The translations under genes were made by a program, and so were the position numbers. Source: CAVRAW01 sp963716135 (lineage in GTDB: Bacteria; Planctomycetota; Planctomycetia; Pirellulales; JADZDJ01). Taken from it: 64,000 nucleotides of DNA. The notes under the pieces are model-generated. The model was not told the origin of the DNA. It searched no databases and worked only from the letters and a program-made list of their open reading frames with translations. The stretch is from NCBI GenBank assembly GCA_963716135.1, contig OY970289.1:434001-498000 (forward strand). Reading direction: 5' to 3'. Shown one piece after another: positions 1 through 8,774 of this stretch. The first letter of the stretch is position 1, and the number at the start of each line of letters is the position of its first letter.

Positions 1-601
1 GGCTGCTGCCAAATCTCTTTGCCGGTTTTTTTGTCCAGCGCGACCACTTTCGAACCGCCGCTGTGAATCAGCGACAAATACAGCCGATCGCCGTCCAACA
101 GCGGCGTGGTGGCCATGCCCCACTGAATCTTGAACTTGCCGTAACGATCTTGCACGTTGAATTTCCAGACTTCATTCCCGTCCAAGTCGTAGCACGCCAG
201 ATCACCGCTGCCCATGTAGGCCCAGACGTGCTGGCCATCGGTGCTGGGAGACGGCGAGGCCGAGTTCCCCTCGTCGCGATGGATCTTCTTGTCGCCGACG
301 CCCACCACTCGCTTCCAAAGTTCCTTGCCGTCGGTCGAGCAGCACAAGAGCACCAAATCGTTGCCGTCGACCGACGTGAGAAAGATTTTCTTTTCCCAAA
401 CAATCGGCGTCGATCCGGCAGGACCTGGCAGTGGCAATCGCCAGGCAATGTTTTCCGTCGCGCTCCACTTCGTAGGCAGGCCGGTTTCGCTGCTGATGCC
501 GTTGTTGCCCGGACCGCGCCACTGCGGCCAATTCTCGCGCAAACCTGCGCAGCGCTGCAACTGAGCAACAGACAACTGATAACTGCGGCGCGCACGACCA
601 T
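1..601 (-). CDS. secreted PQQ-type beta-propeller protein (N-terminal part; frame break)
   Basis: The visible part is the N-terminal 200 or so residues; the gene runs off the left edge. It starts with a signal peptide (M-V-V-R, then a hydrophobic LLLSCSAAQVCA stretch) followed by ENWPQWRGPGNNG, the usual opening of planctomycete secreted PQQ-like propellers. Several blade signatures follow, such as 'DGKELWKR', 'LDGNEVWKF' and 'LDKKTGKEIWQQ'. The signal peptide and mature part lie in different frames; adding one base near 537 joins them exactly at A22/E23. Such proteins are exported and many have no proven cofactor, so PQQ binding is not implied. Family call is firm, function unknown. Confidence 0.85.
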
Positions 602-657
602 GGGTGGGCTACTCGGAGGGATTCCCGAGTTTCGCACGTCGCAGATGCCCGGTCAAG

Positions 658-831
658 CTACTGGCCGGCTGTCGTGGGATCGATGCGCACGTGCAGTTGA
701 CCGGCGGCGATCGCCTGTTCGACGCGCGAATTCAATTCGTCGAGCTGCCGCAGCAGATCGTCCTGCCGGGCTTCCAGATCAATCAATAGATTCGCTGATT
801 GCGGCGGCGCGAAATTGACGGGAGCGTCCAT
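658..831 (-). CDS. small hypothetical protein, 57 aa
   Basis: A 57-residue acidic, probably helical protein. The middle (LIDLEARQDDLLRQLDELNSRVEQAI) has heptad-like spacing of L, V and I, suggesting a short coiled coil. I start it at the ATG at 831 because the upstream in-frame extension is made of the low-complexity CTTTCTGCC repeat and does not look coding. It lies between the propeller gene and the 980-1282 gene on the same strand and could share a transcript with them. I do not recognise a family. Confidence 0.55.
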   Translation of the reverse strand: MDAPVNFAPPQSANLLIDLEARQDDLLRQLDELNSRVEQAIAAGQLHVRIDPTTAGQ

Positions 832-832
832 G

Positions 833-876
833 GGAAAGCAGAAGGCAAAAGGCAGAAAGCAGAAGGCGGGCGGGAT
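833..876. repeat. degenerate GGCAGAAAGCAGAA tandem repeat
   Basis: Imperfect 7-9 nt units of the type GCAGAAGGC/GCAGAAAGC directly upstream of the ATG at 831. Related tracts occur at 12241-12275 (before recG) and 32825-32885. In the sense direction of the downstream gene it reads CTGCTTTCTGCC-like, as it does before recG. Confidence 0.7.
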
Positions 877-979
877 ACCGGTTAGAATCGGCAAAAACAC
901 GGCGGCCACATTCAACTTGAGAGAAAATTGCCGAGAGCGCAAGTAGGCGGGGCAAAGTGTGCGGGCGATTCGCCCGGAT

Positions 980-1282
980 TTAGGCCAGAGTCTTGGCCAA
1001 TTGATCGCGCAGGGCGCTTTCGATTTTGCCCTTGAACATCATGGCGGCAAATGGAATTTGCCCGTCGAGCTGCACGTCGCTGGGCCCCACGACCACGTTG
1101 CCGTTGATATCGAAGCCGTACGTTTTGAAGCCGAAGTTCAGCGTGTTGTTAGTCCACGATTCGTGCAGATTGCTCACCTGATCCTGATACTTGTCCTTCA
1201 CTTTCACCAGCAGCGATTTCAAACGCGCGGTGGCTTCTTCTTGACCGAGTTGGTGCGGGAAGTTCAGCTTCAGGCTCGGCAT
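980..1282 (-). CDS. polyhydroxyalkanoic-acid-system-like protein (PHA_gran_rgn type)
   Basis: A 100-residue protein starting MPSLKLNFPHQLGQEEA. The layout, a short beta strand then 'HxLGxEEAxxRLKxLL', a long amphipathic helix, then beta strands ending in a C-terminal helix, matches the small PHA_gran_rgn family (PF09650-like, from memory). That family is often annotated as polyhydroxyalkanoate granule associated but is functionally loose. No phaC or phasin lies nearby, so a PHA role is not supported by context. I prefer the start at 1282 to the one at 1294 because the conserved N-terminus begins there. Confidence 0.6.
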   Translation of the reverse strand: MPSLKLNFPHQLGQEEATARLKSLLVKVKDKYQDQVSNLHESWTNNTLNFGFKTYGFDINGNVVVGPSDVQLDGQIPFAAMMFKGKIESALRDQLAKTLA

Positions 1283-1460
1283 GACAGCATCCATCCTTGT
1301 GCGGCGAATCGTCCGTCGTTCAAAACTCGGCAGCGCGGGCCAATCGTTGCCACGTCGGCTGACGCGGCTTGGTCATCGGCGAGCTTAGCAAATTCGCCCC
1401 GCGGCGCACAGACAAACATCCGCCCAGCAAGCGCCTCACGGCACGCCTCCCAAGCCGTCG

Positions 1461-1670
1461 TCAATCTTCGTCGCCCGTCAGATCGGCGTAGTTTCGAGAA
1501 TCGCTGGGATGCCACAGCGGCAGCCCCATTTTCAATCGTTCCGCCAGGATGGCAAGTTTTTCGCCCGAGCCAGGTAGCGCTCGAGTGGGCTTGTAGCCGG
1601 CCTCTTCCACTTTCGGAGGCTCGTAATCCCACAGACCCATTTTGACTGCGTCAAGAACTGAAATTGGCAC
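1461..1670 (-). CDS. small conserved planctomycete-type protein, 69 aa
   Basis: Starts with GTG at 1670: V-P-I-S-V-L-D-A-V-K-M-G-L-W-D-Y-E-P-P. It then has 'ALPGSGEKLAILAERLKMGLPLWHPSD'. I recognise this as a recurrent small protein type in planctomycetes (ISVLDA...WDFEPP...MPGT.EKL..LA.R...GLPLWHP). Its function is unknown. The upstream ATG at 1694 would add residues unlike the family N-terminus. Confidence 0.7.
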   Translation of the reverse strand: MPISVLDAVKMGLWDYEPPKVEEAGYKPTRALPGSGEKLAILAERLKMGLPLWHPSDSRNYADLTGDED

Positions 1671-1920
1671 GCCGTGACTCCTGTAATCCCTCAAGAGGTG
1701 TTCATCGCTGCGTCGTTGGCGCCTCTTGCAGCAGCGACTAGTTACTGCGGGCCCGCTCCACCGCCCGGCATGACAAAGCGTGCAGTATTCGGTTCGATTT
1801 CAAACCTGTCAAGCATTTTTCTTGGCGCAAGATCGCAGCCGAAATCTGGCGAAAAAATCGCGAACGATTGGCCCGCTTATTGCTTAGATGATCTTGTCTC
1901 GTTTTCGAGCGCGACAGGTT
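1671..1920. other. intergenic stretch, nothing recognised
   Basis: About 250 bases between two minus-strand genes. Short frames here lack homology signals, and I see no repeat or clear hairpin. It may hold the promoter for the 1461-1670 gene. Confidence 0.4.
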
Positions 1921-2479
1921 TTAAACCGCGTTTTCCTGCGCTTGGCCCTGTTGCAATTGCAATTTCTGCGCATCGGCCAAGCGCGCGTTGAGCCGCTTAA
2001 CCACTTCCAGAGTCAGTGGTTCGCACCAGGCGCCGTGAAAGACGACGTAACCCTCGTCCCAGCGTCCAAAGGCCGTTTTCACTTCGCGACGATGATAATC
2101 GGTGGCCTTTTCCGCCAGCCGCATGACCAAATTTCTCAGCGGAATATCTTTGCCTGCGGTTCCAGGCAACTGGCCGATGCCGGCGCCAAAGAAAAAACAT
2201 TCCACAATTTCCACAGGCACAGACAGCGGTTGCCCGGCGCAAATAAACGCGCAATTGCCCATTGACATACGCCAATCGAGGCCGAATTAGCTGCGGCAGC
2301 AAGATTGCAAATAGCGCCACACCCAGCGCGGAGATGGTGAAACCGACATACGACAACCATGACGAATCGCCGGATTGCGCCAGGCCCGCCACAATCAGGC
2401 CTCCCAAAACGAGCACCGCGGGCAGTATCATGCCCAAAAGCAAGATGCGGCGATTGGTTCGCAGCCAGGTTTCCTGCAT
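1921..2479 (-). CDS. two-TM membrane protein of unknown function (frame break)
   Basis: MQETWLRTNRRILLLGMILP begins a protein with two transmembrane helices (roughly residues 12-34 and 40-62), followed by a soluble domain that includes 'VPVEIVECFFFGAG' and ends in QGQAQENAV. The two halves lie in different frames. Restoring one CG dinucleotide near 2236 (CGC-CGC-GGG-CAA) gives a continuous RVYLRRGQPLSVP. It is divergent from the transporter at 2567, so 2480-2566 should hold both promoters. I do not know the family. Confidence 0.6.
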
Positions 2480-2566
2480 CGTTGAGTCCGCTTCGTGGTG
2501 GGTGGTCCGCGCCGCTGCGCGAGGCTACTTTAGCACAGCCGCGGCGCACCGTCACGAGTTCGCACC

Positions 2567-4117
2567 ATGTCGCACGACCTTAACCCTGTGACGCGCTCCT
2601 GGAGGCCGGCCGGCCTGCTGGTCGCTGCGGTCGTCGCGCTTTATTTGCTTTCGCTGATCGGCGGATGGCCGCAAACCGCGACGGAAAAAATCGTGGCCCA
2701 ACTGCACGCGGGGCCCGCGGAATCGGCCCACGAGCCGCACGCATCGCCGCCGCCGCCGTGGTACACCGTCATTCCATTCGTGTTGCTTCTGGGGGCGATC
2801 GCGGTGTTGCCCCTCGTGCCGGCCACGGCGCATCGCTGGGAAAGCAATCTGTATCGCTTCTATGTGTCGGCCGCCTTCGCGGCGCTTTCCGTAGCCTACT
2901 ATTTGTTCCTGCATCCGACGCCGATTGTCGGCCACTTTCCGGTGCCTCATTTATCGCCGGCGCCGGCCGGCGAAATATTCCACTGGGGCACCGTCGGCGA
3001 TTTGCTGGCCAATGCCCTGCTGCAGGAATATCTGCCGTTCATCATTCTGCTGTTCAGCCTGTTCACCATCTGCGGCGGCATTCGCATCGAGGGAGATCTG
3101 CCGGCACATCCCCTGACGAACACTATCTTTCTCGCGGTGGGCACGGCTCTGGCCAGCTTCATCGGCACCACCGGCGCGGCGATGGTGCTCATCCGCCCGC
3201 TTTTGCATACCAACCGCGAGCGCAAGCACGTGGCGCACACCGTCGTGTTTTTCATCTTCACCGTTTGCAATTGCGGTGGATGCTTATTGCCGTTGGGCGA
3301 TCCGCCGCTGTTTTTGGGCTACCTGCAAGGCGTGCCCTTCTTATGGACGTTGAATCTGTGGCAGGAGTGGCTCGTGACCAATTGCCTGTTGCTGGCAATT
3401 TATTTTCTTTGGGATCATTTCTATTTCTATCCACGCGAAACGCCCCGCGATCTGGCCCTCGAAGAAACGCGCGTGCATCGCTTGCGCTTTGCCGGAATTC
3501 CGCTCAATGGCGTTTTGCTGGCCGGCGTAGTGTTGGCCGTCGCGCTGTTGGATCCGACAAAGGAATTCCTGGGCACGTCCTGGCATCCCTGGCTCTATTT
3601 GCGCGAAGCCGTGATGCTGGGTTTGGTGGCGTTGTCGATGGTGTTGGGCTCGCCGCACTCCCGAACGCAAAACCAATTCAACTTCGCACCGATTGTCGAA
3701 GTCGCGGTGCTGTTTTTCGGCATCTTCATCTGCATGCAGCCGGCCCTGCAAATTCTAGACGCCGAAGGGGCGAAGCTCGGCATCGACACCCCTCACAAGT
3801 TCTTCTGGGCCACCGGCGGACTGTCGTCGTTCCTCGATAATGCCCCCACCTATCTCGTGTTTTTTGAAACGGCGCGAACGCTAACCGACGTGCCTGGCCC
3901 GCTGGTGGCCGGAGTGCCGCAAACCCTGCTCATCAGCATCAGCCTAGGCGCCGTGTTCATGGGCGCGATGACCTACATTGGCAACGGGCCAAACTTCATG
4001 GTCAAATCGATCGCCGAACGTTCCGGTATTAAGATGCCGGGCTTCTTTGGCTACATGGTGTACAGTTGCTGCATCCTGCTGCCGCTGCTAGTGCTGCTAA
4101 GTTTGGTATGGCTGTAG
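2567..4117 (+). CDS. sodium:proton antiporter / CitMHS-type ion transporter
   Basis: A 516-residue polytopic inner-membrane protein, mostly hydrophobic, with about 12 helices. Motifs such as 'FIGTTGAAMVLIRPLL', 'CNCGGCLLPLGDPPLFLGYLQG', 'FLDNAPTYLVFF' and 'MGAMTYIGNGPNFMVKSIAE' are characteristic of the NhaD/ArsB/CitM (IT) superfamily, in the subgroup usually annotated as putative citrate transport or sodium:proton antiporter. The two half-repeats each end in a conserved G-x-P/N-x-P-like re-entrant loop. The substrate cannot be fixed from sequence. It stands alone, divergent from the two-TM protein, with rnd following 67 nt later. Confidence 0.85.
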   Translation: MSHDLNPVTRSWRPAGLLVAAVVALYLLSLIGGWPQTATEKIVAQLHAGPAESAHEPHASPPPPWYTVIPFVLLLGAIAVLPLVPATAHRWESNLYRFYVSAAFAALSVAYYLFLHPTPIVGHFPVPHLSPAPAGEIFHWGTVGDLLANALLQEYLPFIILLFSLFTICGGIRIEGDLPAHPLTNTIFLAVGTALASFIGTTGAAMVLIRPLLHTNRERKHVAHTVVFFIFTVCNCGGCLLPLGDPPLFLGYLQGVPFLWTLNLWQEWLVTNCLLLAIYFLWDHFYFYPRETPRDLALEETRVHRLRFAGIPLNGVLLAGVVLAVALLDPTKEFLGTSWHPWLYLREAVMLGLVALSMVLGSPHSRTQNQFNFAPIVEVAVLFFGIFICMQPALQILDAEGAKLGIDTPHKFFWATGGLSSFLDNAPTYLVFFETARTLTDVPGPLVAGVPQTLLISISLGAVFMGAMTYIGNGPNFMVKSIAERSGIKMPGFFGYMVYSCCILLPLLVLLSLVWL

Positions 4118-4121
4118 AATG

Positions 4122-4184
4122 CGATCGGCGATTAGCGACTAGCAAACTCGAAACCCGCAACCCGCAACTCGAAACCGTCTTTTC
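4122..4184. repeat. degenerate short tandem repeats before rnd
   Basis: GCGATTAGCGACTAGC followed by CTCGAAACCCGCAACCCGCAAC-like units fill the whole spacer up to the rnd ATG. The style (7-9 nt imperfect direct repeats ending at a start codon) recurs at several other gene borders here. Confidence 0.6.
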
Positions 4185-5368
4185 ATGTCGTACACGCACA
4201 TCACCACGGCCGGGCAACTCACAGCATTTTGCGAAAAGCTGGCCCGTGCCGACGTGATTGCGTTCGATACCGAGTTCGTTTCGGAACACACGTATCGCTC
4301 GCAACTCTGCCTGATTCAGGTATGGCGCCGGAATTGCTCGCGGTGATCGATCCGCTCTCCGCTGGCGACATGAAGCCATTTTGGGAAGTGCTGGCCGAGC
4401 CGGGACATCAAACCGTGGTGCACGCCGGCCGCGAAGAGTTGATCTTTTCGCTCCACGCCATCGGCCGCAGGCCGGCCAACTTGTTCGACGTGCAAATCGC
4501 GGCGGGCCTGGTCGGCGACGAATTTCCCGCCGGATACGCTTCCCTGGTAACGCGGCTGTTGCGTAAGTCGATGCACAAGGGCGAAACCCGCACCGATTGG
4601 CGACGCCGTCCGCTCAATCGCCAGCAATTGGAATACGCCTTGGACGACGTACGCTACCTGATCCCCATGCGCGATAAGCTGACGCAGCGACTCGTGGAAC
4701 TTGGCCGATTGTCGTGGCTGGAAACAGAAATGGCGGCGTTTCAAGACGAAATCGAAGCGTCCCGAACTCGCGAACGCTGGTGGCGGATCTCCGGCATCTC
4801 GGGTTTGGCGCCGCGCTCGCTGGCTGTGGCCCGCGAACTTTGGCGCTGGCGCGAAGCGGAAGCGCAACGCCGCGATTCGCCGCCGCGGCAGGTATTGCGC
4901 GACGATCTGCTGGTCGAACTAGCCAAGCGACGCAGCGCCGACGTGCAGCACATCCGGCTCGTGCGCGGCATGGAGCGGCGCGAATTGCAGACTTTGCTTC
5001 CGAAGATGGCTGAGCATATTCAGCGTGCATTGGATTTGCCGCCCGATGAGCTGCCCAAACCCGATCGCCGCGAAGTGCCCAGCCAAATCAACGTGCTGGG
5101 GCAATTCCTGTCCACCGCCCTCACCAGCCTGTGCCGCGCGAAGGAATTGGCCCCGGCGCTCGTGGGCACCGTCAGCGACGTGCGCGATCTGGTCGCCTTT
5201 CGCTTGGGCTTCGTCAACGGCCAGCCGCCGGCGCTGGCTCAGGGCTGGCGCGCCGACGTAGTCGGCACGCTGATCGACGATCTGCTGGCCGGCCGTATGA
5301 GCATCCGCATTACGGACCCGCTTTCGGACCATCCCTTGACGTTTGAAAGCCAAGGGGAGACAAAGTAG
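4185..5368 (+). CDS. rnd: ribonuclease D (frame break)
   Basis: A DEDD-type 3'-5' exoribonuclease involved in stable-RNA 3' maturation. The N-terminus holds the ExoI motif 'AFDTEF' (D28, E30). Later come 'VVHAGREEL' with 'LFDVQIAAGLVG', and ExoIII 'YALDDVRYL', where Y and D form the DEDDy site. A C-terminal HRDC-like helical region follows ('ELWRWREAEAQ...PPRQVLRDDLLVELAKR'). The first 46 residues are in a different frame from the rest. One added base at about 4321 (after LIQV, before APELLAVIDPL) joins them exactly as in normal RNase D. The corrected length, about 394 aa, is typical. Confidence 0.9.
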
Positions 5369-5403
5369 CGCGATTCCAGTCCACCGTCGAAACCGATGCT
5401 GTC

Positions 5404-5661
5404 ATGTCGAGCGACATTTCCAAACCATCCCAGGATTCGCCGGCACTCGCCGCCGAGCTAGCAGCCATGCGCCGCCGGCTGACTTGGCTGACGGCTGCTG
5501 TCTTTCTCACAGCGCTCGCTCTTCTGTTTACCGTCGCGGCGGTGCTTGGCGCGGTAATCGATTTCCACGCCGGCGAAGGCGTGCTCATCGCCGGCACTTG
5601 CGTCGGCGGCGCAGTCATGGGCTTTCTCTTCGGCTGGCTCGCGGCTCGGCGAATCAGCTAG
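5404..5661 (+). CDS. small two-TM membrane protein, 85 aa
   Basis: MSSDISKPSQDSPALAAELA forms a soluble N-terminus with a short helix (AAELAAMRRRLTWL). Two transmembrane helices follow (about residues 28-50 and 58-80), the second glycine-rich and ending GWLAARRIS. It follows rnd by 35 nt and may be cotranscribed. Family not recognised; coding is supported by clean membrane topology and a sensible start. Confidence 0.6.
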   Translation: MSSDISKPSQDSPALAAELAAMRRRLTWLTAAVFLTALALLFTVAAVLGAVIDFHAGEGVLIAGTCVGGAVMGFLFGWLAARRIS

Positions 5662-5774
5662 CGATCGGATCGTAAAGCTGGGCTGAATCGGCAATTCTGT
5701 AAGCCGCCCGCGACTTTGCGGATTCTTCCGAAATTTCCGCAAGTAGGGGTTATTCCGGGTCCGATGTATGCCAA

Positions 5775-5802
5775 GCCGGACGCTCTACGTCCGCAGTCCG
5801 GC
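5775..5802. other. inverted repeat upstream of the outer-membrane protein gene
   Basis: GCCGGAC at 5775-5781 and GTCCGGC at 5796-5802 form a perfect 7-bp stem around a 14-nt loop, about 55 nt before the ATG at 5858. It could be a leader hairpin or an operator half-site pair. No T-tract follows, so it is not an obvious terminator. Confidence 0.4.
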
Positions 5803-5857
5803 ACGATCGCACCGCGCGATCCCATGATGCTGAGGTGACAAGCAGAGAGGATTTCGT

Positions 5858-7660
5858 ATGACGACCCCAAACCTTCGCGCCACAATGGCGCTGATGTTCG
5901 GACTCACAATCACCGCAACGGTGGGACACGCCGCACTCGCGGCCAACGCCTACGGTGGCAAGAATTCCGCGGTGCGCCAGGCTTCCGCCGAGGAAGCCGG
6001 CGAATCCGGCGACGATCTGATCATTCCAGATCTCGACAAGCCGGCGTCCAAGAAACCGTCCAGCGCGCGACCGAGCGCGGCCGCCCGAAGCGGCTCCGTC
6101 GAACGCCCGTCGTCGGCAACGAACAAGCGGACCACCAAGTCGTCGAAGGCCGATCCGCGCTTGGCAGACCGGGACGATTCAGATCAAGCGGACGCGCCGC
6201 CCGCCAAGCGGTTTACGCGGCCCGACCAGCGCAACGCCAATCCGCCGGCCTCTGAAATGCCTTCCGTCGCACGAAATCCCAACCGTTACGGCGCAACTCA
6301 AAGCGGCGCGTACATGCCGCCTCCGCAAAGCTACGGCGGATCGAGGTATTCGCCGGGCTATCCGTCGAATTATCCGCAAGCGCGCGGCTCTAGGCCGATG
6401 TCCGCCATGTATTACGATCGCAATGGGCCCATCGACCCGATGCCCATGCGCGTCGCTCAAAACGTGCCGCCGCAGGCTTATCCGCAATACCGGCCTGGCA
6501 TGCGCGTGGCAAATCGACTGAACGAGCCCACGCCTGCTCCGCCTGCCGTGCCAGCTCAGGAAGGATCTGAATCGGTGATGCCGGAATCCATCGCGCCGGG
6601 AAGCTCGGCGCCGCCGGATCATGCCGGAGACGTCTACGGGCCTTACGGCGACACCTTCGGCGATTGTGGCAATTGCGGTCAATCCGGACCGTGCGGCGAT
6701 TGCTGCAACCCCTGCTGGCCGCGCGGAAACTGGGTCGCGGGCGCCGAGCTGATGGTACTGCGGCCGACTTCCAGCGAGAACATCGCCTTCCAACGCCAGG
6801 TATCGATCGATGGCGACTCGCCGAGCCAAACCGATACTGCCGTGCAGCGCGATTGGCAATACAAGGGCTCGTTCCGAACCTACATTGGCTACCAATGGTG
6901 CGATTGCTGCGAGGAAATCCGCTTCACCTATTGGAACTACAGCAACAGCGCTCGGCAGCTAAGCCCTCCCGCTTCCGACAACGGAACCGCTCTTACGCAG
7001 TTCACCGGTCAATTGGAAATCAACGCGTTGAATCCGGGCGATCGGTTGCTGGCTAACAACCAGTTGCTGATGAATACCTACGACATCGATTACTCAAAAT
7101 GCATTTGCTATGGCGACTGCGATCCGTGCAATCCGTGCTGCTGCTGTCCGCCGTGGGGCCTGAAGTATTACGTGGGTATTCGTATCGCCGACGTGCAGCG
7201 CGGCGATAATTCGCAGGTCACCGATTCCGAAGACAGCATCTTGGCCCAATCGTTCATCCACACGAAATTCACAGGCGCCGGCCCGCGCGTCGGGCTGGAA
7301 GGCCGCCGCTGGTTCGGCTGCGACAAATGCTGGTCGCTGTACGCTCGCAGTAACTTCGCCCTGATTCTGGGACAGTTCGACATCGACGAGCGCGCACTCA
7401 ATTCCCAATCCTCCACCGGCACCTTTACGCACCAGTCGTATCACGACAGTCACGACCGCGTCATTCCCATGACGGAAATCGAGCTGGGCGGAAACTGGCA
7501 AATCAATTGCCGCTGGAACCTGTCGGCCGGCTACGACTGGCAGGCCTGGTGGGATTTGGGCGCCTTCGAGCAAGGAGCCAACACGTTCCAGGAACCGATC
7601 GACACTTCGAACATCCTGTCGCTGGACGGCTTCTTCCTTCGCTTGGAATACTGCTTCTAA
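5858..7660 (+). CDS. Lpg1974/BBP7-like outer-membrane beta-barrel protein
   Basis: A 600-residue exported protein. Signal peptide residues 1-28 (…GHAALA|ANAYG) precede a long Pro/Ser/Arg-rich linker (about 30-265), then the barrel. The barrel opens 'WVAGAELMVLRP' and ends in alternating strands finishing '…GFFLRLEYCF', the aromatic C-terminus expected for BAM recognition. Two cysteine clusters stand out, around residues 268-287 (C-G-N-C-G…C-C-N-P-C-W) and 413-431 (C-I-C-Y-G-D-C…C-C-C-C-P-P-W). Cys-rich barrels of this type are common in planctomycetes. A purine-rich Shine-Dalgarno (GAGAGGA) precedes the ATG and a strong terminator follows at 7694. Confidence 0.85.
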   Translation: MTTPNLRATMALMFGLTITATVGHAALAANAYGGKNSAVRQASAEEAGESGDDLIIPDLDKPASKKPSSARPSAAARSGSVERPSSATNKRTTKSSKADPRLADRDDSDQADAPPAKRFTRPDQRNANPPASEMPSVARNPNRYGATQSGAYMPPPQSYGGSRYSPGYPSNYPQARGSRPMSAMYYDRNGPIDPMPMRVAQNVPPQAYPQYRPGMRVANRLNEPTPAPPAVPAQEGSESVMPESIAPGSSAPPDHAGDVYGPYGDTFGDCGNCGQSGPCGDCCNPCWPRGNWVAGAELMVLRPTSSENIAFQRQVSIDGDSPSQTDTAVQRDWQYKGSFRTYIGYQWCDCCEEIRFTYWNYSNSARQLSPPASDNGTALTQFTGQLEINALNPGDRLLANNQLLMNTYDIDYSKCICYGDCDPCNPCCCCPPWGLKYYVGIRIADVQRGDNSQVTDSEDSILAQSFIHTKFTGAGPRVGLEGRRWFGCDKCWSLYARSNFALILGQFDIDERALNSQSSTGTFTHQSYHDSHDRVIPMTEIELGGNWQINCRWNLSAGYDWQAWWDLGAFEQGANTFQEPIDTSNILSLDGFFLRLEYCF

Positions 7661-7693
7661 GGCCGGCAAGTGCCGCCACGATTTGCTTTGCAC

Positions 7694-7727
7694 AAGCCCA
7701 GGGGCTGCGACCCCTGGGCTTTTTTGT
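7694..7727 (+). terminator. rho-independent terminator
   Basis: An 11-bp GC-rich stem, AAGCCCAGGGG/CCCCTGGGCTT, with a 6-nt loop, followed by a run of T. It lies 33 nt after the outer-membrane protein stop. A near-identical terminator follows hppA at 40954. Confidence 0.9.
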
Positions 7728-7867
7728 TGTGCGTACCCGCACGGATAACACTGCGCCCAGGCGCAGCGTCAGCGCAATGAGAAATCGACTTTGCGCTCTG
7801 GGAGAAAATCTGCCCTAGTGCGATTAAGCGCTGATCGGCATCCTAGGTGCCAACGGGCCGCGCCTTC

Positions 7868-8062
7868 CTAGGCGCCAATAGGCTTGGTGCGGCGGGTGCG
7901 GCGTTCGGCCCGTAAGCGGGCGCGGCGGCGAACTTCGCTCGGTTTTTCATAATATTCGCGCCGTCGCATTTCCTTTTTGATGCCGCTGCGTTCCACCAAT
8001 TTGCGGAAGCGACGAACCGCTTCCTGAATCGACTCGCGGTCCCGAACCGTAAGCTTGACCAA
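7868..8062 (-). CDS. rpsU: 30S ribosomal protein S21
   Basis: 64 residues: MVKLTVRDRESIQEAVRRF, then KLVERSGIKKEMRRREYYEKPS, typical of bS21, with a basic C-terminal tail (RRRARLRAERRTRRTK). The start codon is TTG at 8062, supported by a strong Shine-Dalgarno (AAGGAGGA at 8067-8074) a few bases upstream; no ATG is available. bS21 helps mRNA engagement on the small subunit. It stands alone, with no dnaG or rpoD neighbour. Confidence 0.95.
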   Translation of the reverse strand: MVKLTVRDRESIQEAVRRFRKLVERSGIKKEMRRREYYEKPSEVRRRARLRAERRTRRTKPIGA

Positions 8063-8143
8063 TTTTTCCTCCTTTACGAGTGTTTTGATCGAACCCTAGA
8101 AATTGCGCCCGCCCCAAGCGGGACCAGTTCAATTCCGAACCAC

Positions 8144-8175
8144 AAAGTGTACACTTTAGCGGGTGGCTTTGTCCA
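8144..8175 (-). promoter_or_regulatory. candidate rpsU promoter with palindromic operator
   Basis: On the minus strand, TGGACA (8175-8170), an 18-nt spacer and TACACT (8151-8146) resemble a sigma-70 promoter. The -10 lies inside a perfect 14-bp palindrome, AAAGTGTACACTTT (8144-8157), which would be a natural site for a dimeric repressor. The predicted leader is about 75 nt. Sequence-only inference. Confidence 0.5.
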
Positions 8176-8244
8176 TCTGCCTTGCCAATATTTAGATCGA
8201 CGAAAACCCGGCCCTGGGCGCTGTTTTTCGACTGGAGATTCACT

Positions 8245-8699
8245 ATGACGCAGCAGGAAGGCGCTCAACAGGCATTCATCGAACACGAAGCTTTGAAGCA
8301 CATCATCGGCGCTTGCGCACCGTGATGGATTGGAAGCCCGGCGGCGCCGATTTTTCACGCAAGCTGTCCAGCTTGCGGTTCATCGCCCAATCGTTTCAGC
8401 GGCATCTGGAACGGATCATGGCGCTCAAGGAGCAAGATGGCTTCATGACCGACGCCGTGGAAGCAATGCCGGCCATCGCGGAAAAAGTGCAAGCCCTGCT
8501 GAAGGAGCATGACCAGTTCGAGGAATCGATGCACCGCCTGGTGCTGCGATTGGAACATCTCTCGCCGACCGATAAAACCGGCATCGAAAAAGCGTGCACC
8601 GATCTGGAAGAGCTGCTGTTGAAACTCGACGACCACCACCGCCGCGAAGCCGATCTCACCCAAGAAGCAATGCAGCGCGACATCGGCGGGCAGGGATAA
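8245..8699 (+). CDS. hemerythrin-like HHE helical protein (frame break)
   Basis: The corrected product is about 151 aa. MTQQEGAQQAFIEHEALKHI continues, after one added base near 8312, into GALRTVMDWKPGG…. It is all-helical, with histidines and acidic residues in HHE-like positions: FIEHEALKHI, LLKEHDQFEESMHRL and LDDHHRREADLTQEAM. HHE domains bind a diiron centre for O2/NO sensing or iron storage, but I cannot confirm every ligand, so the family call is moderate. Without the correction the reading frame stops after 26 codons (…GACAP). Confidence 0.6.
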
Positions 8700-8772
8700 A
8701 AATGCAGGAAGTAGGATTTAGGATGTAGAATTTGAGGGGCTCTGCTGCAAATCCTAAATCATAAATCCTAAT
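8700..8772. repeat. inverted degenerate TAGGATTTAGGAT repeats between convergent genes
   Basis: GTAGGATTTAGGATGTAG on the left and AATCCTAAATCATAAATCCTAATTCC on the right are imperfect 7-9 nt repeats in opposite orientation. They can fold into an A/T-rich hairpin between two convergent genes and might act as a bidirectional transcription end. Confidence 0.55.
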
Positions 8773-8774
8773 TC

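Noticed and set aside
63..818. Plus-strand open frame over the first propeller gene
   Set aside because: Antisense to a gene with clear propeller motifs; Arg/Ala/Gln-rich and without domain signal.
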